From Prorocentrum cordatum (Eukaryota > Sar > Dinophyceae > Prorocentrales > Prorocentraceae), in the NCBI GenBank assembly GCA_963575745.1, contig CAUYUJ010014602.1, positions 353,418 to 390,622 of the forward strand: 37,205 nucleotides of DNA. Direction: 5' to 3'. The notes below the pieces were generated by a model. That model saw only the letters and a program-made list of their open reading frames with translations. It did no database searches and had not been told where the DNA came from. Shown here piece after piece: positions 1 through 8,550 of this stretch. How positions within the stretch are numbered: the stretch's first letter is position 1; the number at the start of each line of letters is the position of its first letter. Both the position numbers and the translations under genes were made by a program.

Positions 1-97
1 GTCGTTGTTGTTGTTGTAGTTGTAGGCGGCGTCGCTTCAGTAGAAGTAATATGATTAAAAGCAGTAGGCGTAGTAGTAGAAGCAGGAAAGAATAGTA

Positions 98-103
98 GTG
101 TTT

Positions 104-171
<68 letters not shown>

Positions 172-172
172 C

Positions 173-251
<79 letters not shown>

Positions 252-310
252 GAGTAGAAGTAGTCGTAGTAGCTGTAGCAGTAGTAGTCGTAGCAGAAGT
301 CGTATCAGTA
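98..310 (+). repeat. (GTA)n trinucleotide microsatellite, slightly interrupted
   Basis: An almost pure GTA/TAG array runs from about 104 to 251, with single interruptions such as the C near 171. It decays into mixed GTA/GTC/GCA triplets up to about 310. The long poly-valine and poly-threonine reading frames across it are products of the triplet repeat, not genes. The preceding 1-97 is also triplet-like (GTT, GTA) and carries nothing else I can support. Confidence 0.95.
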
Positions 311-359
311 GGTCGAAGTGGTAGTAAGTTTCGTAGTATTGACCTCAAAAGTTGGTCCT

Positions 360-550
360 CCTGCAGCCCTCGAGAGTTGGCCCTTCTAGGGCTTATTTTG
401 GCGCCAAGAAAAGTCAATAAGGGCCCCATGAGGGCTCCAAGAAGGCCCCAAGCGGGCCTTAAGAGTGGCCCAAAGCGAACTCAAGAAGGCCCCCAAAGCG
501 CCCCCTTCCCCCAAGGATTTTTCAGGACTCCCATGAATTCGCGAATATTC
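360..550. repeat. Degenerate GGCCC/CAAG-type short repeat region
   Basis: Loosely repeated words such as GGCCCCAAG, AAGAAGGCCCC and GGCCCAAAG recur every 15 to 25 bases. The same vocabulary on the opposite strand (CTTGGGGCC, GCCGTCTTGGG) fills 18570-18870, so the two regions appear to belong to one degenerate repeat family. No gene is supported. Confidence 0.6.
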
Positions 551-637
551 CTAAGGATCCCAAGGAATCCCAAGGACCCTAAGGAATCCGAAGGACCCTA
601 AGGAATCCTAAGGAATCGTAAGGAATCCTAAGGAATC
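551..637 (+). repeat. Tandem repeat, 10-bp unit (AAGGAATCCN)
   Basis: About eight consecutive variants of AAGGAATCCT, AAGGACCCTA and AAGGAATCGT occur at 10-bp spacing. They lead directly into the 21-bp array that follows. Confidence 0.85.
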
Positions 638-720
638 GAAGTACTTCTGAAGAAGAAAGAAGTACTTCTGAAGAAGAAAGAAATACTTCTGAAGAAGAAA
701 GAAGTACTTCTGAAGATCCC
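638..720 (+). repeat. Tandem repeat, 21-bp unit, about four copies
   Basis: Units start at 638, 659, 680 and 701, each beginning GAAGTACTTCTGAAGAAG (the third has GAAATACTTC). The fourth copy is cut after CTGAAGAT. Each unit contains GAAGTACTTC, which is itself palindromic. Confidence 0.9.
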
Positions 721-1117
721 ATGGTTGTAATTGGTCCCATGTATGGTTGCAATTCGCTCCGAACGGTTGGAATTGGGACTAGTCGGTTGTAATTCGTCCC
801 ATTTCGGGGGGAGGGGCGGGGGGAGGAGGAGAGAGGGAGGGAGGGAGGAGGGGGAGGGGAGAGAGGCAGGCCGGAGAAACGCGAGGAGCCACAACCACAG
901 ATGGCCCTCCTCCTCCTCCTCCTCCTCCTCCTCCTCCTTTTCCTCCTCCTCCTCCTCCTCATGCGCCTCCTCGCGATCCGTCTGGCCCCTATGGGCCGCC
1001 AGGCATAGCAGAAAACCGAAACCCCGACACAAACTGAATCCATAGTTTCTCTGATCGAGCTGCATGGGGCGCCGAAGATTCTAGACTTGGGCGGCCGAGC
1101 GTCGGATGTGACCCGCG
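721..1117. other. Non-coding stretch with a (CTC)n array at about 905-960
   Basis: Between 722 and 805 the phrase GGTTGTAATTSGTCCCAT recurs imperfectly about three times. A G-rich purine tract lies at 805-870 and a (CTC)n microsatellite at about 905-960. I see no gene in the remainder. Confidence 0.6.
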
Positions 1118-3350
1118 CGTGCCAGGCCGTCATCCCAGCTGCCAGTTTGCTACCGCCATGTTGCAGTTTATCACGCTGCAACCGCTAGACATGCTGAGAA
1201 GAGCGCACCCGACCGCGCACAAAAGGGGCTGCGCGGTTTACTACTTCGGTTTGAATTGTCACGGCCCGGGGAAGCACGCCATTGAGCAGCTACCTGCACT
1301 TGGAGTTGGCCAGGAAAGATCTTCGCATCAAGCGTTCCGAGAGTAAGCTCGTTGCCTCCAGCGTCGGTCTCAGGATCGCACTCCAGAGCAAGATGCGCAG
1401 GCTTGCTGTCCAAGGCAGCATCGCGGAGAGCAATCCAGGCATTGATTTGTCGGGCGGTCGTCGCGCGGCGCGACCCGCCAGGCGAGAGCGCTTGGCTCCA
1501 GCGCGCGCGAGGCACTGTGAGCTGCCCACGATAGGCCGCCAGTTAAAGAAACGCCAGCTGCATAATGTGATCCAAGCAGCCATTCAGTCTGCAGCCACTC
1601 ATGGACATCAAGTGCTTGGCACCGACGCCACAGAGCTTAGGGCTGCGAAATTGCGACAAGGCTAAGTCGAGTTCGCTCGCGTCGGCGGGCGCTGCGTCAC
1701 GCTCACGTTGCTTCTCTCGGACGCTAGCCGCGCCGACCCTGCGTGCAAGCTTGGCAAAGGGCCTCTGCTCGCACTCGCGACTGCTTCTGCGGGCACTCTG
1801 CTGCCGCGCGCGGTTCTCTGCGGAGAGATCCGCGACGCCCGGCGCCCCTGGCAGCACCCGCCCTCTTGGCAGTGCAGCAAAGGGCCTTTCAGTGCGTGCG
1901 TGGCCACAGCCATGAGATAAAGCATTTGCATGGGCGGGCCCCCATGGTGGCAAACCCCAGGTTGGGTCCTTCTCACCCCTCGACCTCTCCTTGGGCGGCG
2001 GGGTTGGCGTCGGGTCTGGCGGTGGGCCTCTGGCTGCATCAGAGAGTGGCAGACCATCTGGAGAGCCCCGAGCTTCAGCACAGCGCGCGGCGGCCAGTGG
2101 CCACAACGACGACAGTTCGACGGCGGGCTTGCGCAGCAGTGGCAGCGTCAGATGCGCATGGAAGGTCACGGCGCGCTTCTTCATCGCCACACTGGCTGCG
2201 CGCATCCCGGCGAGGTGCGCGAGCACGAGGGCCATCGTTTACCAACTCCCTCGCTACAGCCTGCGCCCCAGCTCGCCACGACGACGGAAGGCCTCTCCCC
2301 TCGCCCTCCTGCATGTCGAGAGGCTGCCGGCGCCGATTGCTCCTCTCCCCGTCGCTCCTCGGCCCCCTGGCTGCTGGGTCCTCGGCGAGACAGGTCGCGT
2401 GCTAGGTCTCGTCTCTTTGGGCGGCAGCCAGCGCGACGAGCACCTGCCTGCGGCTCAGCGAGGGCTGACCTGGGCGCGCGCATGCATCGGCCGACGCGCA
2501 TCGAGCGGAGGCGGTCTACGCGGGGTCCCTGGGCGACCTTGTTGCCGACGTCGACCTGCTAGAGCTCGGGGCACTGCTACAAGCTCTGTTTTTGCAATGC
2601 CTGGCACATTCTGTTACAGCGACCCCGCTTTTGTTGTGCATGACATCGAGCGGGGTCCTCGCCTGTGCTGCCCAAGCACGGCAGCATGGGCCGAAGCTTG
2701 GCGTGTGGTGCGGCAGAAGATTGTCAATTCGGGTGGGGGACTGGCTGCGCCGTCGTCGTCAAAGTCCGAGGCCACGCCACGCGCGCCGCTGTGCAAGCAA
2801 GGCAGGTCGACCCTCTTTTTTTCACCGTGCTGGCAACGACCTGGCAGATCGCTTTGCCAAGGAAGCATCTGCGTACGCCAATTTGGACCCCGAGTTGCGT
2901 CGCAACCTCGAGAAAAGAGAGAACGTGCTCCATGAATACGCCACTTGGCTAAGTCGGGTCGGCCCAGCGATGGTCGCCAACGACGCCCTAGATGTTTCCC
3001 CGAGCAAGAGGCAAGAGAGGCCTAGTGCTCCGCGGCTAAACGTTCTGCCCCCGCCGTCGCCCGCCACCCCTCGCTGCGTGCTGGCAGCGGGCCTGGGGCA
3101 CGCGCGTGTCTTGCTCAGCGGTGGGCAGCCCCACGCCGTGCATCCTCTTCGCCTCGTCGAGACTGGAATCTCGTGCGTGGCTCGTGCTGTTTGCGGCGCC
3201 AGTGGCCCTGGTACCTTGCCTGCTCTCTGCGCCGCGCCCAGGTCGTCCTGCCCTCAGGTCTTGGGGTGGCAGGGTGTGTTGAAAGGGGCGTGGACAATAC
3301 CAGATCAACAAAGTCTGGTACACCCTCGAGCAACCCTGGCAGACTGGCCG
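1118..3350 (+). pseudogene. 5'-truncated, frameshifted LINE relic (RT motif B to C-terminus)
   Basis: Fragments in all three forward frames, read in order, match the C-terminal half of a LINE ORF2. At 1119-1290 there is an RT motif B-like segment (PSCQFATAML, expected PGC-FAT) and a decayed motif C (VYYFGL in place of YxDD). At 1282-1665 is an RT thumb-like segment ending in NPGIDLSGGRR and HGHQVLGTDATELR. At about 2540-2960 RNase H motifs are scattered over frames: LELGALLQAL (Glu), YSDPAFVVHDIERG (Asp), KVRGHAT (His) and GNDLADRFAKEA (Asp). At about 3120-3310 there is a Cys-rich C-terminus. At least four frame changes plus the missing YxDD mean the copy is dead. Everything upstream of motif B is absent, which fits the usual 5' truncation of LINE insertions. 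The segment 1670-2540 is probably the linker between RT and RNase H but is too decayed to read. Its relation to the other LINEs here is by general architecture only. Confidence 0.75.
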
Positions 3351-3514
3351 CCTCCACGGGGCAGGCGGAGCCGCGCCCGCTCACAGGCCCCCACCCGCGA
3401 CGCCGACCGGGCCGTTGTCTCGGCCTCGGTACCGCGCTGCCTCGTCGGCGGCCAAGTCGAGCGCCGCTCGAACTCGCTCGGCTTTGGAGAGGCCTGCCTG
3501 CTGGCGCTGGAGGC

Positions 3515-3640
3515 CTGCCGCGGCGGCGGAAGTGGCAGCAGGCGCCACCCGTTGCAGGCAACGGGCACAGGCGGCCTGCAGCGGCGGCGGAAGTGGCGCT
3601 AGGCGCCACCCGCTGCAGGCAACAGGCGTAGGCGATCTGG
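3515..3640 (+). repeat. Tandem duplication, about 63-bp unit, two copies
   Basis: GGCGGCGGAAGTGGC then AGGCGCCACCCG, TGCAGGCAAC and GGCG occur twice in the same order with few differences. The array lies after the end of the LINE relic. Confidence 0.8.
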
Positions 3641-3683
3641 ATTGGGCCTGGTCGCCTCGGGCTGCGTCGAAGAAGAGGAGGGA

Positions 3684-3773
3684 CCTCTCGGTTGTTGTTC
3701 GCCCCATCCCGCCACCTCTCGGTTGTTGTTCGCCCCATCCCCCACCTCTCGGTTGTTGTTCGCCCCATCCCCC
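3684..3773 (+). repeat. Tandem repeat, 30-31-bp unit, three copies
   Basis: CCTCTCGGTTGTTGTTCGCC followed by CCATCCC starts at 3684, 3715 and 3745. Copies are nearly identical, so the array is young. The spacers are only a few bases and not unique, so this is not a CRISPR array. Confidence 0.92.
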
Positions 3774-3952
3774 GCCACCCGCCGTGAGTAGGGATCTCGA
3801 GGGCGTCGGGGCGATCGGTCGGCAGTGCCCGCAGCTCGGGGCCCGGAAGAGACGGGGAATCGAGGGAGTCCAGCCATTTCGGCTGGGGCTCAAATGGGCA
3901 GGCGCGCAAGTCGGCCGCCGCTCCAACATGCCCCGACATACTTCGAAATGGA

Positions 3953-4159
3953 TCACTGGTGCGGCTCGTGAAATTTGGCAAGATCGTCCAGATATACATA
4001 GCGAGGCACGTTGCGGTACTCCGCGGGATGGGCGCCGTTCTGGAGCTCAATGCCTACGCGCTGGAAGAGCTGCTGGTAGAGGAGTCCGTCAAAGTCAATT
4101 GGGCGGACGATGGGCGATTCATCGGTGACAACCGTAGGGGAACGAGCATACCACAACAT
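3953..4159 (-). CDS. Hypothetical small ORF or host exon fragment (68 aa)
   Basis: The minus frame from ATG at 4159 to TGA at 3953 encodes a 68-aa peptide of ordinary composition, including YQQLFQRVGIELQNG and NVPRYVYLDDLAKFHEPHQ. Unlike most frames here it is not a microsatellite translation, it is not arginine/proline-rich shadow sequence, and most codons end in G or C. I do not recognise a family. It may be one exon of a host gene, since dinoflagellate genes are often intron-rich, or a fragment of a gene whose other exons are lost. Its 5' end abuts the outer arm of a hairpin repeat at 4155-4334, so the ATG may not be the true start and the hairpin could lie in an intron. A plus-strand frame over the same bases (3959-4249) is also open and is the main alternative. 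Confidence 0.35.
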   Translation of the reverse strand: MLWYARSPTVVTDESPIVRPIDFDGLLYQQLFQRVGIELQNGAHPAEYRNVPRYVYLDDLAKFHEPHQ

Positions 4160-4334
4160 AAACGTAAAAAATCAAAGGTCCGCCCGGATTCTCGGATCGG
4201 CGCTGGACCCCCCTGCCTGGCACGCGGAGCGAGCCAAAGGGGCGCCTGAGGCGCAGCCAAGGGGCTTCAGCGCCGATCCGAGAAATGTGCGCGGACCTCC
4301 GAGTTGTTGTGTTTATGGCATTGCATGTTGCCCG
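4155..4334. repeat. Foldback (hairpin) repeat, family HP1, copy 1
   Basis: The arms 4155-4206 and 4269-4319 are imperfect inverted repeats. Both arms, read inward, contain AGGTCCGC and then TCTCGGATCGGCGCTG. Outer arm sequence (CATAAAC) is also shared. The loop is about 60 bp. The right flank GTGTTTATGGCATTGCATG followed by TTGCCCG recurs in the copy at 19228-19336, so this is a dispersed family. Confidence 0.75.
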
Positions 4335-4458
4335 AGACCTGGGGTCGCGCTGCCGAAAACACATGGGCTCTGAGAGCCTGTGATACACTGCGGCCGAGCT
4401 GAAGGGCGACGAGAAGATCGTGGAACGGCCCATCGTGCTGCAGGTCGGGAGCCGTTTG

Positions 4459-4690
4459 CCGACCCCCAACACTGGGCTCGAGCGCGGAGGTCGAGAGCGA
4501 GATCCAGAAGGGGGTATAAATGCTGGGCTGGCGCTCTCCGCCGCTGCCCTCTTCCCCGCGACGGAGGAGAAGCTCCGCCGACCCCGGGCTCGAGCCTTGG
4601 GGCCGACCCAGGAGGGGGAAGGGAAGGGGGTGTGGATGCGGGGCTGGCGCTCCCCGCCGCTGCCCTCTTCCCCACGATGGGGGGGGACCC
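4459..4690 (+). repeat. Tandem duplication, about 116-bp unit, two copies
   Basis: GAAGGGGGTATAAATGCTGG followed by GCTGGCGCTC and the CCGCCGCTGCCCTCTTCCCC block (4507-4564) is repeated at 4623-4680 as GAAGGGGGTGTGGATGCGGG and so on. Upstream CCGACCCC and GGGCTCGAG words are duplicated at matching spacing. The TATAAA inside copy 1 is not kept in copy 2. No gene is supported in 4335-4817. Confidence 0.8.
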
Positions 4691-4817
4691 CCCAGACCAC
4701 GCGCGCCGAGCGAGGGAGCCCCACCGGGCATGCGGCAGGTCAGTGCCGTGACGACTTCTGGATTGCTCCCGGTTGCTTCTGACGCCGCGCGCGGATCGTT
4801 CAACCTTGCACTGTCGG

Positions 4818-4883
4818 CGGAGGAGGAGGAGGAGGAGGAGGAGGAGGAGGAGGAGGAGGAGGAGGAGGAGGAGGAGGAGGAGA
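4818..4883 (+). repeat. (GGA)n/(GAG)n microsatellite at the 5' boundary of LINE-A
   Basis: A pure GGA array of about 22 units. The forward frame from 4520 reads straight through it as poly-glutamate, but that frame upstream of about 5255 is not coding-like and I do not count it as part of ORF1. A same-orientation GGA array lies at the 3' end of the element (14686-14707). Confidence 0.9.
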
Positions 4884-5254
4884 AGCCCATTTGGCCTCTG
4901 GCGATCTGGGCCTGCGACCCGATCGATCGGTCAGGTTCGATCGGCGCCTGCCGCCCGATCGATCCCGCCTCGCAGGCCGATCGCGAGGCCGGGCTCAGCG
5001 CGCCGCGGATCGGCGATTCGCCGCCGCCGCTGCCGCGCCCTGGCCTCTGGCGGCTGCCGCGCGCCTTCGGCGCGCCCTGGAGAGGCCCGACGCCCCAGGA
5101 GCCCGCCTGGCACAGGCGGCAGAGAGAACGCCGAGCCTCGGCACGGGCTCTTCTCCGAGTCGTGAAGGCGGCCGACCTCCTCAGCGGCCACCACTCCGCG
5201 CAGCAGCACCAGCGCCCCCAGCAGAACGAGCTGCAGGACCACGAGACCAGCGCT

Positions 5255-7843
5255 ATGGCAGCCAACGCAAAGTCTCACGGTCATCCAGTGGGTGCCAAGC
5301 CGTGGCCATGGAGGTCAAGCACACCAGCATCTGGCTCTTCACACCGCCGACACCACGGAGGGCAAGGACAGCAGCAGCCACGGTACCAGCCCCAGCACAA
5401 CCAGCACCACCACACCTCCCACCACGACGAAGACCGACAGCAGCACAACTACGCCCAGCACCAGCAGCAGTATCAGTACGACTACACCACACCGAGAACG
5501 AAGCGGCCTCCCTCGAGAAGACGCCGCCAGGCCCCCGAGGACACCACCAACGACCACCAACATCTGCAAAAGCTGACGAAACGACAGTTGGAGGTCACTG
5601 ATAAGGTAATGCCCGCCCTGCTTTCGGATGCCAAGGGACACGAAAGTTTTTCTCTCCCTCCCGACGAGCCAGACATACGTCGGGTCTGGCACGCGACCAA
5701 GGTGGCGAGGATGGCACGTCTCGCCGACCAAGTCCTCGGAGCCAGGCAAGCTCAAGTTGACCCAACCCGCCTGATCGAGGAGATAGCCATAGTCAAGACC
5801 ATGCTACACCTGCTGGACACGCCGATGGCTCGCATTGCTCAATATAGATCTCAAGTGGAGTCACGGATCCAGAGACAGCAGATCGTCGAGAGCCAGATTC
5901 ACGACCTCAATAAGGAACACGACGAGATCAAGTACGAGATCGCATCCCTCAAGGCACTCATCTCCGAGGCCAAACAGCATCGAGGACATGCTGAACTCCC
6001 GGAAGACAGTTGTGACGGGGACGGTGAAGATGACGTGCGCCACCGTGTCAGGGGCAAGACACCACACCCCGAGAGACGACAGCGACCACCAGCTCATCAA
6101 CCTGTGTCTGAGCCAGCGCCGGCTTCGACTACCAACGACGACAGCGACCTGCGGAAACTCATTGACGTGCTGACGAGGAGAGTGGATGAGCAGCAGCGCA
6201 ACCACGGGATACACCAACACCATCTGGCGTTTCTCCACCATGAACGTGCCGAATCCGATCAACACGAAGCACAGCGTCAACTGCAGACCGAGCAGATTCA
6301 GGAGCTTTCGCAACATCTACAACACTGTCAGGAACAATTTCAGCAAGCACAATTCCAGCAGAGACAGTCGTACTACGACGAGATCCAAGTCTTCCGACAG
6401 CGCGAGGAGCGGCTCCGACACGAGGCTCGCGAATCCATCGCGGAGAACATGGCTCACTACCAGCAGAAGGAGGCCAACCTGCGCGACCAGCTCAAGGAGG
6501 AAGAGTCAGCGCACCTCGCCACCTTCATCATCCAGAGGAAGCAAGAGGAAGAGACCTTCCGACACCAGCTACACGAGAACGCCGAGATCATGGTCCAACA
6601 ATATCAACAACGCTGCCACGAACAACAGCAACGTCTTCTCTCCGAGAAAGCTCAGGCTCAGCAGGACATCAGCAACATCGCGAGGCTTGAACAGAACCGG
6701 CTTCAGGATGCCAAGGAGCTACTTTTGGAGGAGTTCGGACAGGTCCAGGCTCAGAAGTACCGCACTTTGACGGCCCAGAGCGAGTACAACAGCGAGATCG
6801 ACAGGCTTCGAGGCACTTCCCGTGACATGCAGCGCTTCGAGAACGAACTCCAGGAGCAGCACCAACTCCAACTACAGGAGCACCTTCAGCAACACAGACA
6901 GGAGCGCGAGCGACTGCACTGCGAACTACAGCAAGCCCACGAGTTCGGCACCAGCATCGACGTGGACATCCTCAGGGAGCTCGACACACGACTCCAAGAA
7001 CGAGACGAGGAAGACGCACGACTGCAAGCCCAAGCAGACGCTGAACAAGCACAAGTCGACAAACAGATTCAAGCGGCACTCGAACTGCTGACCCCACCGT
7101 CTACCTCCGATGACTCGGGCTATCAACTCTACCTCAGAAACCGCGGCAGCAGCAGCGGTGGACAGCCCAGCAACAGCGGACAGCGCAGCAGCACACCACC
7201 ACCACGACCGACACCTGCGACGCCAACCGCCACTCCTACTGCGCGACGCCCATGCCACGACGCCGACGACGCCAGCGTGCACACTCCAATCCCAGCCGAC
7301 GACGACGACCTTTGCAGCCCAACCCCTGTTGCGAGCGACGCATATCCCTTCCCTGTCCCTACGCCATTACCCACCCCCGCCTCCAATACGCCGATCCCCA
7401 CCGAGCAACCTACGCCCATCGACTTCCACCCACCCGACCCGCAGAATGACCGACCCAGCTCAGCGCCACCACCACGCACCAGAAGGACAGACTCAACTCA
7501 GCACAACCACCCATCCACTACTCTCCTCATTGACATCACTTCCGACGACGACGCACCACCACCTTCCACCCCAGTGCGCATTCCACTAGCCGACATATCT
7601 CCTACCGCACCGATGCAGCCAATCCAACCACCACCCCGCTTCCACCTCGCCACGCCCGACCGCGCCACCTCTGCTCCTCCGCCCCGCACCGCTCTCCGAA
7701 AAAACGGATCATCTAGACGAGCGGCCAAGCCCAAGAAAGTCCGTATCTGCGACATCGGAGACGGCTTCGCAGACCCAGGAGACCGAGTGCCAACCTTCCT
7801 CAACGACGAGGAAGCCCCTGCGGTCAACTCACCAAAAAACTAA
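5255..7843 (+). CDS. LINE-A ORF1: long Q/E/H-rich coiled-coil protein (862 aa)
   Basis: The likely first protein of LINE-A. By position it should be the RNA-binding/structural ORF1 product; no known domain is recognised. I start it at ATG 5255 (context AGCGCTATGG), the first in-frame ATG after the microsatellite boundary. The open frame extends further upstream but is there microsatellite and unlikely sequence. Residues about 45-110 are rich in Q, H, R and Y. Residues about 180-610 form a very long predicted coiled coil dominated by Q, E, R, L and H, with few prolines. Residues about 612-862 are P/T/S-rich and probably disordered, ending in a basic patch (RRAAKPKKVR). The stop codon directly follows the heptamer A AAA AAC, so some product is probably extended in the -1 frame. 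No zinc knuckle or RRM is seen, unlike typical LINE ORF1 proteins. Identity as ORF1 is inferred from position. Confidence 0.7.
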   Translation: MAANAKSHGHPVGAKPWPWRSSTPASGSSHRRHHGGQGQQQPRYQPQHNQHHHTSHHDEDRQQHNYAQHQQQYQYDYTTPRTKRPPSRRRRQAPEDTTNDHQHLQKLTKRQLEVTDKVMPALLSDAKGHESFSLPPDEPDIRRVWHATKVARMARLADQVLGARQAQVDPTRLIEEIAIVKTMLHLLDTPMARIAQYRSQVESRIQRQQIVESQIHDLNKEHDEIKYEIASLKALISEAKQHRGHAELPEDSCDGDGEDDVRHRVRGKTPHPERRQRPPAHQPVSEPAPASTTNDDSDLRKLIDVLTRRVDEQQRNHGIHQHHLAFLHHERAESDQHEAQRQLQTEQIQELSQHLQHCQEQFQQAQFQQRQSYYDEIQVFRQREERLRHEARESIAENMAHYQQKEANLRDQLKEEESAHLATFIIQRKQEEETFRHQLHENAEIMVQQYQQRCHEQQQRLLSEKAQAQQDISNIARLEQNRLQDAKELLLEEFGQVQAQKYRTLTAQSEYNSEIDRLRGTSRDMQRFENELQEQHQLQLQEHLQQHRQERERLHCELQQAHEFGTSIDVDILRELDTRLQERDEEDARLQAQADAEQAQVDKQIQAALELLTPPSTSDDSGYQLYLRNRGSSSGGQPSNSGQRSSTPPPRPTPATPTATPTARRPCHDADDASVHTPIPADDDDLCSPTPVASDAYPFPVPTPLPTPASNTPIPTEQPTPIDFHPPDPQNDRPSSAPPPRTRRTDSTQHNHPSTTLLIDITSDDDAPPPSTPVRIPLADISPTAPMQPIQPPPRFHLATPDRATSAPPPRTALRKNGSSRRAAKPKKVRICDIGDGFADPGDRVPTFLNDEEAPAVNSPKN

Positions 7844-7890
7844 CGGGGCCCTCACCCCCTGGGGGGCAACTGGCCCAGGGGGAACGGCCC
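7834..7890 (+). promoter_or_regulatory. Candidate -1 programmed ribosomal frameshift signal (A AAA AAC plus stem-loop)
   Basis: The ORF1 codons AAA AAC TAA sit on the heptamer A AAA AAC (7834-7840), in the correct X XXY YYZ phase. After a 5-nt spacer a stem-loop is predicted. The outer stem is 7846-7850 (GGGCC) with 7886-7890 (GGCCC). The inner stem is 7855-7863 (CCCCCTGGG) with 7874-7882 (CCCAGGGGG), nine G-C-rich pairs with a 10-nt loop. The -1 frame is open upstream of the stop and continues to 8952. Heptamer, phase, spacer and structure all match established eukaryotic -1 signals. Function is inferred. Confidence 0.75.
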
Positions 7891-8549
7891 AGCATCATAC
7901 CAGAAGACTGTCAGCGCAACGACGGCACTTCCGACTCCTGCAGTGGTTACGCCGACGACGTCAGGCGCCGACTATTTGAGCCCCTGGTGAGCTCCGATTC
8001 ACCACACGACACTTCACAAGTTTCACCTACCCTCTCATCAGCCAATAGCGGCATGCGCGTTGGGGAGAGCGCACCTCCAGATCTTTACGAGCATGGCGAC
8101 ATGTGGGAAATCCACACACCGCCCAACATGCTACAGCCTAGTAGTGGACCGTGGACCATCCCCTCGGCCTCTACCTCTCGCTTGGGGAGCGCGAGAAGGC
8201 TGTCTCACACAGATCCCACACTAGAACCACATACGCTAGCGGACCGACCAACTACCGCCACCCAACCTCGACGGCAGCATGTCGACTCACATCCTCCACC
8301 AGCGGAAGCCCAGTCACGGTCGTTCCCGACGATGACGACGCCACCGCCTACGCCTCGAGAGGAAGCATCGCTTTGTGAGTACGACACGGGGGGGGGTGCG
8401 GCCGTCTGTGGCAAGAACGACCAGAGCCACCAACAAGGCATCGACGTACTAGCCATTTTGGCCAAGATGGCGATCGAGACCGACAATTTTGCGACTCACC
8501 GAGCCGGCCATGTACATCAACTTCCTGCCGGCCACAACCTCCCATTTTT
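7844..8549 (+). CDS. LINE-A linking segment in the -1 frame, low-complexity (about 235 aa)
   Basis: After the ORF1 stop the -1 frame stays open without interruption to 8952. It has no ATG near its beginning, so it would be reached by frameshifting from ORF1. It encodes a P/S/T/D-rich and probably disordered stretch, then a more ordered segment at about 8437-8515 (GIDVLAILAKMAIETDNF). From about 8550 the coding signal moves to another frame, where a smooth lead-in to RNase H is read. I see no protease or dUTPase motif, so the parallel with a retroviral pro frame is positional only. Alternative readings in the other two frames over 8150-8545 cannot be excluded. Confidence 0.5.
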
Positions 8550-8550
8550 G
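8544..8550 (+). promoter_or_regulatory. Possible second -1 shift site (A TTT TTG)
   Basis: The coding frame changes by -1 between the linking segment and the RNase H ORF within about 8511-8550. The best candidate is A TTT TTG at 8544-8550, which on slipping would pair ATT TTT. It is not a perfect X XXY YYZ heptamer, because the first base is A, and I did not find a convincing downstream stem. A one-base deletion in a T run would give the same picture. Confidence 0.3.

Noticed and set aside
98-429. Poly-Val and poly-Thr proteins
   Set aside because: Translations of the GTA microsatellite on the two strands.
3684-3773. CRISPR-like regular repeats
   Set aside because: Direct tandem units of 30-31 bp with no unique spacers, in eukaryotic DNA.
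4520-5254. Upstream extension of LINE-A ORF1 from ATG 4520, preceded by TATAAA
   Set aside because: The frame passes through a tandem duplication and a pure GGA microsatellite read as poly-Glu, with no protein-like sequence. The TATAAA is not kept in the duplicate unit, and dinoflagellates are not known for TATA-box promoters.
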